In this document: positions 26,301-39,800 of the stretch, piece by piece
How positions within the stretch are numbered: position 1 is the first letter of the stretch
Layout of the letters: each line of letters begins with the position of its first letter
Source of the DNA: Echinarachnius parma
Lineage: Eukaryota > Echinodermata > Echinoidea > Clypeasteroida > Echinarachniidae
Direction: 5' to 3'
Length of the DNA stretch: 64,000 bases
Assembly (NCBI GenBank): GCA_037951105.1
Contig: JBAMJV010003078.1
Span: 186,001-250,000, forward strand
The notes under the pieces: generated by a model
The model's input: the letters and a program-made list of their open reading frames with translations, nothing else
Told to the model about the DNA's origin: nothing
Database searches by the model: none
Translations under genes and position numbers: made by a program

Positions 26301-29300
26301 TATTAAGTCAGGTGATAATTGTACCATACCTGAGGCTGTGTGCATACCTGTATGTAGTCGGTAGATTGTAGTATAACTTTAAGGTCATCTGATTGGTTTC
26401 ATCTTAATTATGAATCCCTTCAAATAGTGACAGATGTATATTTCCCTTTAAAGTTAGTAAGTCTGTAAGCTATAATTTGAGAACTGCAATTAAATGAGAA
26501 AGCAACCAGGGGACCCATATGCATGTATATAAAGTGAGGAAGAAGATAACTCAGCGATCACTAACACACAGTAGATTGTAGAATGGGGCGATCTAATTTA
26601 CTTTCATCTTAATTGTGAAATCCCTTCAAATAGTGACAGATTTATATTTCACTTTGAAATTACTGTGAGTGTACGATAACAAGAAAATAATGTTGATCTA
26701 TGAGAAAGCAACCAGAGGGGACCCATGCATAGTGAGAAAGATGATAACTCGGCATTCACTCACACATAATGTACCGTACAGTAGGTAAATTGTAGAATGA
26801 GACAATCTAATTTACATTCATCTTGATAGTGAAATCCCTTCAAATTTTGTCTACGTATTTTTGCCTATAAATTTCAAGTTATTACTGTTCGTGTACTGTA
26901 GCAAGACATTTTTGATTGATTTGAAAAGCCATTATTTTTTAATTGCCAAATAGTGCATCATGCAGAAATATGCCAGTGTACTACCAGTATTTTTCAAAAT
27001 ATGCATTGCTCATAGGAGATTAGAGTCTTAAAGAGAGCCTTTTGCAAGCCACTTTTCAAAAGTTGCAAGGTTATTGTCTTATATGAAAGAAAATGTCAAA
27101 AATCAGGGCTTAAAATCTCCTTTTTGTGGAGTTATATTGATTGTAACACCTCAAAATAATAAAAGCGACGGACCGTCGTTTATATTGCATTACAAGTCCA
27201 AGCCGAACCGTAGACACTCGTGGCATGTGGATGGATTCTTGACGTGAGCTATGGAGGCTCCTGCAGGCAGGGCATGGATCAATGAATCAATTAATCGAAT
27301 CAAAAAATTAAATAATCAAAAAATTAAATAATCTATTCAATCTTTTCTCTACCCCATATCCCACACTTCATGGAAGCTCCTACCATCACAGGCACTGATT
27401 TAGGTCTTAATGCACCAACGATCCGCTAGGTGTCGCGTCCAACCCTACATGGTTGTGGCATGTGGGTAGATCTAGGGTCCTAGACATTCACTGCCACGGC
27501 TTCTGTTGAACATGAATCAACAAATTAATCAATCAATTCAATCTTTTCTATTCCTTAGATCCCACACTTCATGGAAGCACTATCACAGGCACCGATCTCG
27601 GGCTTAATGCACCGACAATCCGCTAGGCATCCCGCCCAACCGTAGATGCTCGTGGGATGTGGGTGGATCTGGACATCCACCACAACGGCTCCTGCTTAGC
27701 CATGAATTGATCAACCCAATTAAATATTTGTTCTTCTCCAGATCCAACACTTCATGGAAGCTCTTACCATCACAGGCACCGACCTAGGACTTAAGGCACC
27801 GACCTAGGACTTAAGGCACCAATGATCCGCAAGACCGTCGACGCTCGTGGGATGTGGGTAGATCTGGACATCCATTACTGCGGCTCCTGTTAAGCGTGAT
27901 TCAGTTAATAATCAATTCAAATAAATCCTTTCTTATCCCTAGATCCCACATTTCATGGAAGCTCTCACCATCACAGGCACCGACCTAGGACTTCGCACCA
28001 ACGATCCGCAAGGTCTCGCATCCAACCGTCGACGCTCGTGGGATGTGGGTAGATCTGGACATCCACTGCCGCGGCTCCTGCTGAACATGAATCAACAAAT
28101 CAATCAATCAATTCAATCTTTTCTCTTCCTTAGATCCCACACTTCATGGAAGCTCTTACCATCACAGGCACCGATCTAGGGCTGAACGCACCAACGATCC
28201 GCAAGGTGTCGCGTCCAACCGTCGACGCTCGTGGGATGTGGGTAGATCTGGACGTCCACTATGGCGGCTCCTGCTGGATGACTCTGACTACCAAGTTCAA
28301 CCTGTGGAAGCTGGGCAAGGACAGTCGCATGGAGAGAGAGATGGAGGACATGATGTCGGGCAGGAAAGAAGGCATCGAGAAACTGGAGAGGTAGGTAGTA
28401 GAAGTAGGACGAGTAGAAGTAGTAGTAGGAGTATTAGATGATAGATATCTAGTACTCATATTGGAATTTTAGCATAAATATTGTTTTTGTTGTTTGTGTT
28501 GTTTTGTGCTGTCATTTTTATTGCTATTATTTTATTATTATTATTATGTGTTTTTCTTGTTCTTGTTGACTATTTCAGTTCTCAGTCTACATCCGATTCT
28601 ACTAAGTACTATCAGCTTTTATTACATTTTGTTTTGGATTGATGATAGTATTAATTAATCTGTTTGATGATCACAATTTTTATTTGTGGATGTAATTTCC
28701 TGTTAATTTGTGTACCCGTCTTTGTGTGTTTTGAATTCTGTCTTCATTCTAAATTTTATTTTATTTTATTCTCTGTTTTTTGTGACATCATAAACAAATG
28801 TAGAGATTCAATTTAAAACCAGACTTGAATATGAATAAACCATTTGTTTTAGGGACTATATCTGGCAAATTGTATGAAGTGTAGTACATTTTTAAGCTCT
28901 TGTCACAGCATAATGTCTACAATCCTGATATATGATACAATGTATTTTGTGTGTTAAAACAAAAGTTCTTAGCTTGGCATATCATATTTTCTTAGATGAA
29001 GATTGTGATCTAGTGAGTAAAACATTTGGAAAGAAGAGAAATTAGATTGCTTTCTCATGTTTTTTGTGATGACAACTGAAGATTTTGATTGTAAGAATCA
29101 TTAAAGATAAGAAAGCAGCTTGATAACTCTTTTTTTTTTCTTAGATGACAACTAGAAATTGCTATTGTTAGAATCATTAAAGGGAACCACCACCCAAAAT
29201 TAATTTTCCAATTTGCTTCTGGGTCTGCAGAAGAAGACTGTCTGGGAACTTTTAAAGGGTGGTTAAATTCCTATGACAAAAGAAATAGTTTGTTTCTGCA

Positions 29301-32300
29301 GACCCGTGATTGTTTATTTCGAGTAGTTATGATAAGCTTGAATAAAAGTATTATTGGAGACACATTATTCCTTTGGCTACTGGTGGAATGCATTTCTAAA
29401 AATAATCGTGTAATAATTTGTAGGGTGTTGGTTCCCTTTAAAGAAGAGAAAGTAGCTTTGCATCTCATGAATGTTTTCTTGGATGATATCTGAAGATTGT
29501 GATTTGAAGAAGAGAAAGTAGCTTGGCATCTCGTGTTTTCTTGCAGACGCCCCAGGGGTACATGTCCACACTCATCATCTGAACCAGTGCTGAGGTTTGC
29601 TTTGATGTTCAGATATATATAATTAGCATTGTAAACCCTGCATTATGTAGATAGATCTCTAATGACTGTTCAGATTTAACATTGTAAACCCTGCAATTGC
29701 ATATTGATCTAGAATTGCTGTTCAGATTTATATTAATACATGTCTAGCACTGGCGTAGATCTGTAAGTGATATCTAATGTCGAAGGGGCGGGTCTATTCA
29801 TGCATCCCCCCTGATAGCCCGGTCACATATCACTGGATTGCGTAAACGGATGCCCGCCGGACAGTAACATTTTCAATCCGTTCGTATGCGTTTTGTCCGT
29901 TCCGTGTTAGGCGATGTACGTTGTTCTATCCAACGGAATGTTTTTTGCATGAAGCAATGTAGACGACTTTCACCACCGGATAATTTGATTTCGCAAATAT
30001 TCTGTTCGTCGGGCTTCTGGTTATGCTCTCCGGTGATATGTGACCAGGCCTTGAACAATAGGTATTACGTAAAGATCTACACCAGTGATGTCTAGATTAG
30101 CATCGTAGACCCTTAATATCTGTAATACTGCAGTGGCATAGCTGGTGGGGTCAATGGGAAGATTTTACCAATTCCTGGAAATTGTCCATTCCTCCTGTAT
30201 TAAAAACAAAATAGAGCTAATTTACCATGTAATAAGCTGATTGAAAAAAAAAATGGCAACCTTAACATATGATGCAATCGTATGAATGTGATGTGATTTT
30301 GGCAAGAATACTACTGTTTTTCAAAATGCTTGAGGGAGGGAGCTGCAGCCCCCAAGTCCCTACCTCGTATGCCTATGGCCCTTGAGATCCCCCTCCCCCC
30401 TTGGATGTCGTTCTCTCGGCTGTCTCTAGCTATGCCACTTTTACAACACTGTGACTCTACTTCAACTCATCTTCAATAAGCCACTAAAATGATTTTAAAT
30501 AATCGCTTCTCCGTCACATTATTTCAAATCATGAGAAGTCAGGTTTGAGGGTTCATTTGCTCTTTTCCTTTCATTTTATCATCATTGGCCTGAATTTTCA
30601 ACATCAATTGGGTTAAATTTAACCTTGTATATTTAAAGGGGTAGTTTAGTTTTGGTAGAGAGGGCGCTGCAGATCACAATTTTTTTGTGAGGTAATGAAA
30701 AACTGAGTGTCGAATTTGAGAGAACATGCAATTTTAATGGCAGAATAAACTTTATTTGGTCAAAATCGACCCAGAAACGGCTGAAATATCAATAAATATA
30801 TCTGATCTTATAATTATTTGGGGCCCAAATAATTAGATGATTTTTAGAAAAAAATAAAAAAATGCTTGCACTTTTTCAAAAATTTTCAAAAGCGTTTTTT
30901 AAATAGTTGTTGATGATCTCGCTATTTAATCATTATATCAATAAAACATCACATGCATAATTTTGTATGAAAAATGGTTGAAACCAATGCCTTTTTAAAA
31001 AGCACCCTCTTGTGTTTCAATGGCTCTTTTTGAATGATAACAGGCTTTTTACTTAGTCGTTTGTAATTTTGTATACCTTTCGAGCATGGTGGAGTTATAA
31101 CTATTAGTTTATAATGTTACTGTGCAGGTTTTGGATACTCGAGTTCAGCCTTACCACAACTAAACTACCCCTTTAAGGTTATTTATTTCATCATTGAAAA
31201 CAAAATTTAATTTCTAATAGCGATCAGTGGACTAAAATGATCTAATTCCTATTCATTTCATTTTTTTAATTGTGGGAGAGTTGTAGTTACATGGTTCTTG
31301 TGTTAATCCCACCGCACACTACACAATCCTATTTTGATCCGACGAACAAAGTATATCTGAACTAAAGCAAGACATGGGTATTTAAAGCATGTAGTATAGT
31401 TCAGATCCTTAATAGTTTGTCAATGGCATGAAATAGGATCGGATTGTGTAGTGTTCAGTGGGCTTTAGCCCTTTCCTTTTCTGCATATTATCAATGTACA
31501 GAGTATGAGGCATGGAGACTAACCGCATGTATGGTACAATATATACTAGAAGGAATACTGTACCAGTAAACATACTTATACATGAACCCTTTTATTAATG
31601 TGATATTTGTATTAAAGTATATAAGTACCATTTATTAGCTTTAAATAGAAAGAGCAGTAGATTGTGAAACCATGTGTATTAATGTTATCGACAGACACCG
31701 GCTGGCCCCTTAATAGTATTAGTCATAATGTACTTGGTTGGTATCAGCGTTGACCTACTGTGTACATATCCAATAGATAGACAACTTTCTAGATATGTAG
31801 TAACAGTGCATTTGCTTCTAGACGTTACGGTGACTGTATTAAAGTGAAAAGAATTTACTTGGTGGCTGGGGTGGCCTCTCATGCAGTATTTGATTAGAGT
31901 GCATATACATTAGCTAAACAACACATATTGGGAAACCGCAGAGAAAAAATGAACTTGCTTCTTTTGCTGACAATATGATACAGTATTTGTGTCTTTGACA
32001 CAATCAGTAATCTGAGAATATAGAAATATCAGGACTCAAATTATCAAAATAGTATTATTAAAATTAGGATGCAAAATGATAAATTGTTCGGCTTGCTGAC
32101 TAATACACCAAAAGCACACACAGATATAAGTATGTGGGACAATACAGTAGATACATGTATGTGGCTGATGAAAGTGATACGTGCTTACTTCTCCCTTATT
32201 TCTTTTTTTTTACAAAGAGAACAACAGTTTGTTCACATCGCTTTGATCATGGTTGTGTTTATGTATTCTATGCTCTGTATAATTTTTGGTGATAGAATGG

Positions 32301-33813
32301 TTTTCTGGGAAGCTTTTTATAATAGTAATAGTAGATTTCCACTCTTGTATTGATTTTGGCTTTTCAGTACAAACATGATAATATAGCCTAAAGCTCATGT
32401 ACATTCTTTATCTCTTGTATATGGACTTTGATATTTGGTCTCTTAATCGCTTTCTTAAAACACCTGCATTTAAATGGTGACGTCAGAATCACAGGATGTT
32501 TATATACAGTGCCTAAAAGTTGTTACATTTGTATCAGTTATTAATTGGTTGTAGCTTGCTATTAGTCCCATATCTGTGGTAATTGTAGGCAAATACTCAT
32601 TAGAATTGTGGTTCAATATGGATCTCATCTCAGAAAAATGTTTAGAATACAATTTAGTCGTGGTAGAAAGATAATGTATGTCCTGTGGGATTTTACCAGT
32701 GTTTGCAATTCTTGACTACTATTAGTATTCAGTTAATATTCTCTATTACCTAATTATATTTTGTCATATTATATATTATGCATGATGTGGTATGGTGTAT
32801 AATAACATAATTAATGTTCTAATCTTACTAACACTTCTTTCCCTCAATAGCCCTTTTCTTAGTGTAAAAAATATATTTATATAACTGTATTTGGTATTAG
32901 ATTCCCAGTATAATGTTGGCTACATTAGTGAAAAAAAAAAACATTTTTCTTTTAATGTGTTCAAAAGTAGAACAGATAAGTGTGATTATTTTGAAAGATC
33001 AATTATTTTCCTCTGTTGCATTCTATTGCATGGTTTACATTTATTATTTAAAGTCAACCTAATTTATTCTACAAAATTTCCTTATTTGAGTGATTTATAG
33101 CCAGCACCACTGTACCTTGATATAGCCTTGTTTTGATTTACCCTCTTGAATATTATTATTTTACTAACCCAAGTTTTGTTTCCTTTACCTTATGATTTGA
33201 TTTTTTAACCACACTTTTCCTCCTCCTCTTCCTCCTCTATTTATCCGGTGTGGTTGTCTACTTCCCACCTGGCCACTAACCCTTTGCTTGCCTGCCCTTG
33301 CACCACACTGGTACCCCACTCACTCACTCACACTCACTCACTCACATACAGTGATAAGAAGCGTGTACCCACTAACAAAAAGTCAGCTTCTGCCACTAGA
33401 GCCAGCAAGCTTGCCCCACCAGACCCCTATGCACCACCTCCTGCCCGTGAACCCAGGTAAAAATTGTACAAACACTTTTTTGATAAAATTTACTTTTTGT
33501 AGTCAATGTAGCCGCCAGCTTTCAATCATTCGTCTGTAGGAAGAGATAAATGACCAAATGAACACTTTATATAATTATACGGCAGGGCTTGACACTAGCA
33601 CTTGCCCTGTTGCCCGGCCCCGGGGCAAGTGAATTCTACAAATGGTCTTATTGGTATTGGGCAACTAATATTTCTGTTCAACTATGACAGAGAAAAAAAG
33701 ATAATTTTCCTTCCATCTATTCTTATCTCATTATAGATTTATAAACAAGAAAGCAAGTTGCCAAGCAGATCAAGCTACCTAGCACAATTCATTTTGTCTC
33801 TTTGTTCACAGTG

Positions 33814-33844
<31 letters not shown>

Positions 33845-36800
33845 GCGAGTCAATTTACTGTCATTTACACAATTCATGATTTAACTTGCCCGAAGGAGAA
33901 AGTAGAGAAAAAAAAGTTTGTGTGGAGGTTTGGATATGGACATATTTGGGTCATTCCATGGGGTTGGGGCAAAAAATATGACGATGTCCATGTAACGGTG
34001 GTATGAGATCTTCTACTACACATGGAAGATGAAATCATCTGTTGAAGATTTTTATGCAATGAATATTATATAGTAGTGCCCTACCAGAATCGTTCCTGTT
34101 TCATTTGCTTTTCTTCAAAATCATTGCTTAATACACATTTCTCTTTTTACCACCGTTACATGGACATCATATTCATATAACATTACATAAACTTTGGGTC
34201 CATAATATTGATTCACCATGAAGCTTGAGTACTTCTGAAGAGAGTTGGCTGTGCTTTTTATGCATAACTCAATTTGAGCAAACATTGTTACAGTTGATAG
34301 GAGACAGTTTCTCACTTCTGGTAAATTGCCCCAACCCCGTGGAATGACCCATTTACATTTGAAATTCTCATCATTGGCACATCTAAGTCCAGGAACAAAT
34401 GGGCATAAATTGCTGATAACCAGTTAAACCATTGATTGTGTTAACCCATTGCCTACAGGAACCTTGTTTATCCTGTATTAACTCTATGGCGTTTGAAAAA
34501 TCTAGTAGGGAACAGGGTAACCCATTGCGTACAGGAACCCTGTGGGAATTGCATAATTTAGTAGGGAACGTGTTAACCCATTGCCTACAGGAACCCTGTG
34601 GGTCCTATATTAACTTTTAAGGGAATTTGCAGAATTTAGTAGGAAACATGTTCACCCATTTCCAACGGGTACCTGGTGGGTCCTGTATTAACTCTATGGG
34701 ATTTCAAAAGCTAGTAAAAAAACAGGTAATGCAAGTCAATCCAAGAAATAATTTTTTGCTATCAAAGATGGTAAATAAAATTAATGAAGAGGGATAATCT
34801 TAGCATAGAAACGGTCAAGCAATAACTTTTTAAACTCTGTGTTTTATTCGTTATTGCCATCTATCGTGACATTAGTTGATGAGCTGCTGCCATATAATTT
34901 GTGCATTCAACTTTTATCATAATCAAATTTTCTCAATATGAGGGAGCTTGAACATGTAAAAATATGGGACCCATTCCTTATTTTTAACGTGAAAATTGTA
35001 TGTCCTATTGATCCGGGACTTAAGATGTGTCACTCATGAAACTTCAGGCATAAATTTATATAACCATGTGCATCCTGTTCGAGGTATTGAAAGCCATTTA
35101 AAATTGCATTTATAGCCCTCTGAATACCATTAACACATACATTATGAAGTGTAATATCCATTTTTTGGCCTACCACAATACTTTAAACACATATTTTTGG
35201 TACTGAAACGTCTATTGCAAAACAAATTGAATGCATGCATGCATTCTTTTCATGCATTTTATTCACAGAATATTTTCGCTTGTATAGATATTTATTCTGC
35301 CATTCACATCAACGCTTGAATCATGCATGTTGGTTCATGTATGTTGAAAATGCATCTTCCATTCTGCCATGCATGCTGTTTGTCTATTACCTAATTCATA
35401 GTATATATACTTTAAATGTCAAATCTATTTTAATGTACGCCCAACAAAGTCAGAATTATCTGCATGTTGTTGACAATAAATGAAACCATTTTCATTTCAA
35501 TTCAATTCAGTTCAATACAGTACCAAAGTGATGAGATATCGCACTCCTTTAAACAAAAATATAACATAGTATAAATGGTTCTAAACAACTTACCTTTGGT
35601 TTGAGATGTTGCTTCTTGTGAGTTAGACCTGGACAATTGCCTTCTTAGCAACTGCTTGACAACAGTTTCTGGCTTGCCTGACCTTATTTAGAACCTGTTA
35701 CCCATATCAATGAATATACATTCAAACCTGTGTATAGTGACCACCCAAGGAAAAAAGAAAAGTGGCCACTGTAGACAGGTGACCACTATAGACAGGTTCC
35801 TCAACACTGTTTTCATCTGCAAGGGATCACTTTTGGTGGCCATTATAGACAGGTTGGCTGCTATAGACAGGTGGCCACTAAGACAGGTTTGACTCTATAT
35901 AGCTGTGAAATTACACTTTGGTGCTGCATCCCCTTTGAAATTTCATTGATACTAAAACTGTATTGCTTGAAACAGATCAGGTTGCTTGAAGAAAGGTTAC
36001 ACATATTTTTATATCATGCAAATGATATTAAAGTTTATTAGTTAATTCGTAAAACACTATTCAGTAACATATCCCAACTGAGTAATATATTATTACCAGA
36101 AGCCCATGAAACAAGATGAATGTAGACTTAAAGCCAAATAACAGTATAGGGAAATGCCCCACCCACAAAAAATGAAAATATGCTTTTATCACCAACCATG
36201 TGAGAGAATATATCATAAATTATCTGTTAATGTAAAGATTCAGACAAAAACTGCGTTGAAATTGAATATTTGAGCAATAAAATGTTCTAAATAAAAAACA
36301 GTCAATGCATTGACACAATTAAAACGCATGTTCGCGACTGCGTGCAGTGCCTATGGCAAATGCTGCACCACATGCGCTCCTCACGCAAACGAGCGTATAG
36401 CTACTGTGGCGAAGATGGGCCGAACTGGTGGTGAATTTAGGCCCAATGTAAGTGGCATGAATAAACATTTCAACTGATATTTCTAAATTTAACAATACTA
36501 AGGTTCGGATATTTCCACGCAAGCCCTTTGTTATACTATTTCAACAATACTAATCAATTAGTTTGGCTAATAAAGTTATTTTCAGTAATTTTCCAAAAAC
36601 TATTATTTGGCTCTAACATTCCATTTATAAAGGCTTTTGTCAAACTTATCTAGGAATTATCCATCATGTCACTATGTATTTCATGATATATCCAATTCAG
36701 TTTATTGCCAGTCTAAAGGTATACACACTCATCCCTCCCCACCATCACCACTAAATGTTTCATACTTTCATGTATTATGTTACAGCTTTATATACCCTGG

Positions 36801-39800
36801 CTCATGACAACCATTAAGAGGCCCCACCCATCTTTAATTTACAGTTCTTTAATAGATCATTTGTATTCTGATAACCCCCCCCCCCCCCCCCCCTCTTGAA
36901 TAATTCAGATGTGTACATCTTAAAACTATCATTACACATTCAGATTTGTTTTGGCTTATGAGCAAGAATGAACATAAAGAAAATAAAAGGAATATGTGAT
37001 TTAGAGGAATGTTGCATACAATGCTTTCATACAAAATTGTAGATATTTTTCATATCTTGACAATTTTCTTCGTCAAAAAACATTTGTATGATATTATTTA
37101 ATAGGATATTAAACATATGACGACTGATGGTCTCCTTCCAAATTGAAAAGTTTCTTAATGTATCCACTTATATTTTGTGAGTGCTTTTAAATAAGATGTT
37201 TTCCACATGTAGCCAGTAATAGGCAATTTAAAAGCCAATTACTACTGTCTGTAAAATGTAGGAACAAAAGTTACTGATTGATGATATAAATTGAAAGCAA
37301 ATTTGTAATCATTAGTTTGATAAATCATGTTTTCACATGTAGTCAGTATAGTTCATTGAAACTCCAACCAGTACCATCCAGAAAATGTTTGTAAAATGAG
37401 TTACTGATTGATGATTATAAATTGAAAGCAAATTTGTAATCATGAGTTTGATAAGTTACTTTGAATATCATGTTTTCACATGTAGTCAGTAATAGATCAT
37501 TGAAACTCCAACAAGTACTGACAGTAGAATGTTTGTAAAATGAGTAACTGATTGATGATTATAAATTGAAAGCAAATTTGTAATCATAAGCTTGATAAGT
37601 TACTTTGAATAACATGTTCTCACATTTAGTCAGTAATAGTTCATTGAAACTCCACCAAGTACCCTCTGTGAAGAATTTGTGTACAATGAGTTACCAATTG
37701 ATTATAAATTGAAAGCAATTCAAGTTTCATATCGCTGGTTTAAGATACTGTAATTTATCATCTAGAAGGCATACATTTCATTGTAGTTGGAAGCATCCAA
37801 AGTAGTTTAATTTCTTCAATATTCCTGCTCAAGAGTAATTAATTAATTAAAAACTCGCTTGTTGCACTAACATGTTGTTTTACTCATGTAAAAGTAGCTC
37901 ATAAAATAGTATAATTGCCTCTTTGGTGATGTCATCTACGTGTATTAGACAGGGTATTTTTTTTCTCGCTAAGGTCTACATGTATGAAGAATACATGAAA
38001 TGGGTACATTGAATGTGTTAATATTCCATTTTAAAGTGTAATTTATTCAAAATCTATTTTTGTTGTGGTCTCATGACTTTAACTTTAAAGAGATAGTTGA
38101 GTTTTGGTCAAACTGAATTTTAATAACCAAAACCTGCACTATTACATGTACATTACAAACTAATAGTTATAACTCCACCATGCTCGAAAGGTATACACAA
38201 TAACAAACGACTAAGAAAAAAGCCTGTTATATCATTTTTAAAAAGCCAATCAAACTAAAGAGTATGCTCTCTATTAAAAAAAAAACTCATTGGTTTCAAC
38301 CATTTTTCATACAAAATTGTGCATTTCAAGTGTACCTTTAATACAATATTGATGGAAAATCAGGCATGTCCCAGTAGGTCAATATGATTCTACAAACAGG
38401 TCTTCATTTCCTGTTATTGTGCACTTGTATTATCCGCTTTACTTTGATTTATTTGTATATTTTTGGATTGTATATATCTACTCCACTAACATGTGCAAGC
38501 TAATGATCAAATAGCATGATATGTTGAGCGCAATACTAATACACAGAATAAACCGTCAAGGTTATATTATTGTTTCTAAGAAGAATATCTATGTTGTACT
38601 TACATGTAAATGCTGACCTACTTCTAATATCTACAAGTAATAGTCAAATAGCATAATATATGTGACCGGCTATAGCAAAACCCTGCACTTGTCCGTATTT
38701 CATATTTTAAGTTCACATAATGTGTGTAAAAGATTTATGATTGTAAAATTGAAACAATCATATCTTTGCCAATTATTGACCAATTATTTTTAACAAAGCA
38801 TCAAATGAAAGCTCGTGATGAGGCCTTTCTAATGGTATGAAAATCTGCATTTTGATTTTTACTGACAAGTGCAGGGTTTTTGCAATAGCCGATCACATAT
38901 ACTAAGCTCAATACTAATACAAAGAATAACACTTTTTTCATAAAAAGGGTATTATTATAGTGAGATAATTTCTAATAAGAAAACTATCTATGTGTCATGT
39001 TATAATCACATTATCTTTGTGCTAGTATGAAAGTTCATCTGCATTAAGACTTCATAAGAAGTAACATTTTAAACTTTTGATCACATTACAAATATTTACC
39101 TTTGAATGTTGTTTGTCTGATAGGAGGCAGACGTCTGCTGCCCTCGATAGTGACGAGGAGGATAGTGCAGAGTCGTCTGACGATGAGCCAGAGGATACAC
39201 CCACTACTACAAGCGCTGACCCGGTTGTCACACCTGAGGAGGGGTAAGATTTTTTTTCTTCAGAAAATGCTTAAAATCAAAGTACAAGTTGATAACACAC
39301 TTTTCCTCTAGTCTCAAACTGTAAATGGCACTCATTTTATATGCAAATTATTCTTTATAATACATCTTCAAATCAGCATATTTCTGTTTCCATTAAAAAA
39401 ATACAAGTTTAAACAATTGAAACTTATTTTCCCATTATGAGTATGGTATCAAAATTCTGATTTATATCTATTATAGAGAAGGTGTAAGATAGTATAAAGA
39501 TACTAAAGACCAATTAACGGAACATATTGAAATGTATGTACTTTGCTTGTCTGATGTACTGTGGACAGACTACCTTCTCAGAAAAATACAATGCAATACT
39601 CAGACACCACCTTCCATACACTACTTATTGCTATGTCAGGCAATCATTTTTTCTCTGTTTCCCTTGGGTTGTCTTTATAGGCAGTTTTCACTGTATGTAG
39701 GGATGATTTTTATTTTCTTTCCATTTTTAAACTAAAAAGATCCAGCATAACCTTGAGCTTCGTAAAAAAAAGGTTGCCAACTCCAACAAATTCCAGTTAG

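Larger units (their letters stand above)
14323..28133 (+). other. TEX2 intron (13.8 kb), repeat-rich
   Basis: The largest intron, bounded by gtcagt at 14323 and 'cttccttag' ending 28133. It hosts an 8-bp-TSD transposon, a LINE in antisense, several MITEs, a decayed ~200-bp triplication and five partial copies of the next exon. No other host gene was recognised in it. Confidence 0.85.
28391..33351 (+). other. TEX2 intron (4.96 kb)
   Basis: Bounded by gtaggt at 28391 and 'catacag' ending 33351. Contains five MITEs listed separately. 28400-29170 and 31470-33240 are plain AT-rich DNA with no feature seen. The acceptor is preceded by a short CACT microsatellite (33319-33346) where a pyrimidine tract would be expected. 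Confidence 0.85.
33457..39123 (+). other. TEX2 intron (5.67 kb)
   Basis: Bounded by gtaaaa at 33457 and 'ctgatag' ending 39123. It holds a TIR element, three local tandem-repeat blocks and two MITE copies. 34740-35700 and 35900-37100 show no gene; a C run lies at 36877-36892. Confidence 0.8.

Noticed and set aside
33319..33351. Doubt that 33352-33456 is an exon because the acceptor has a CACT microsatellite instead of a clean pyrimidine tract
   Set aside because: Frame and phase match exactly on both sides and the composition is coding-like, so the exon call is retained.
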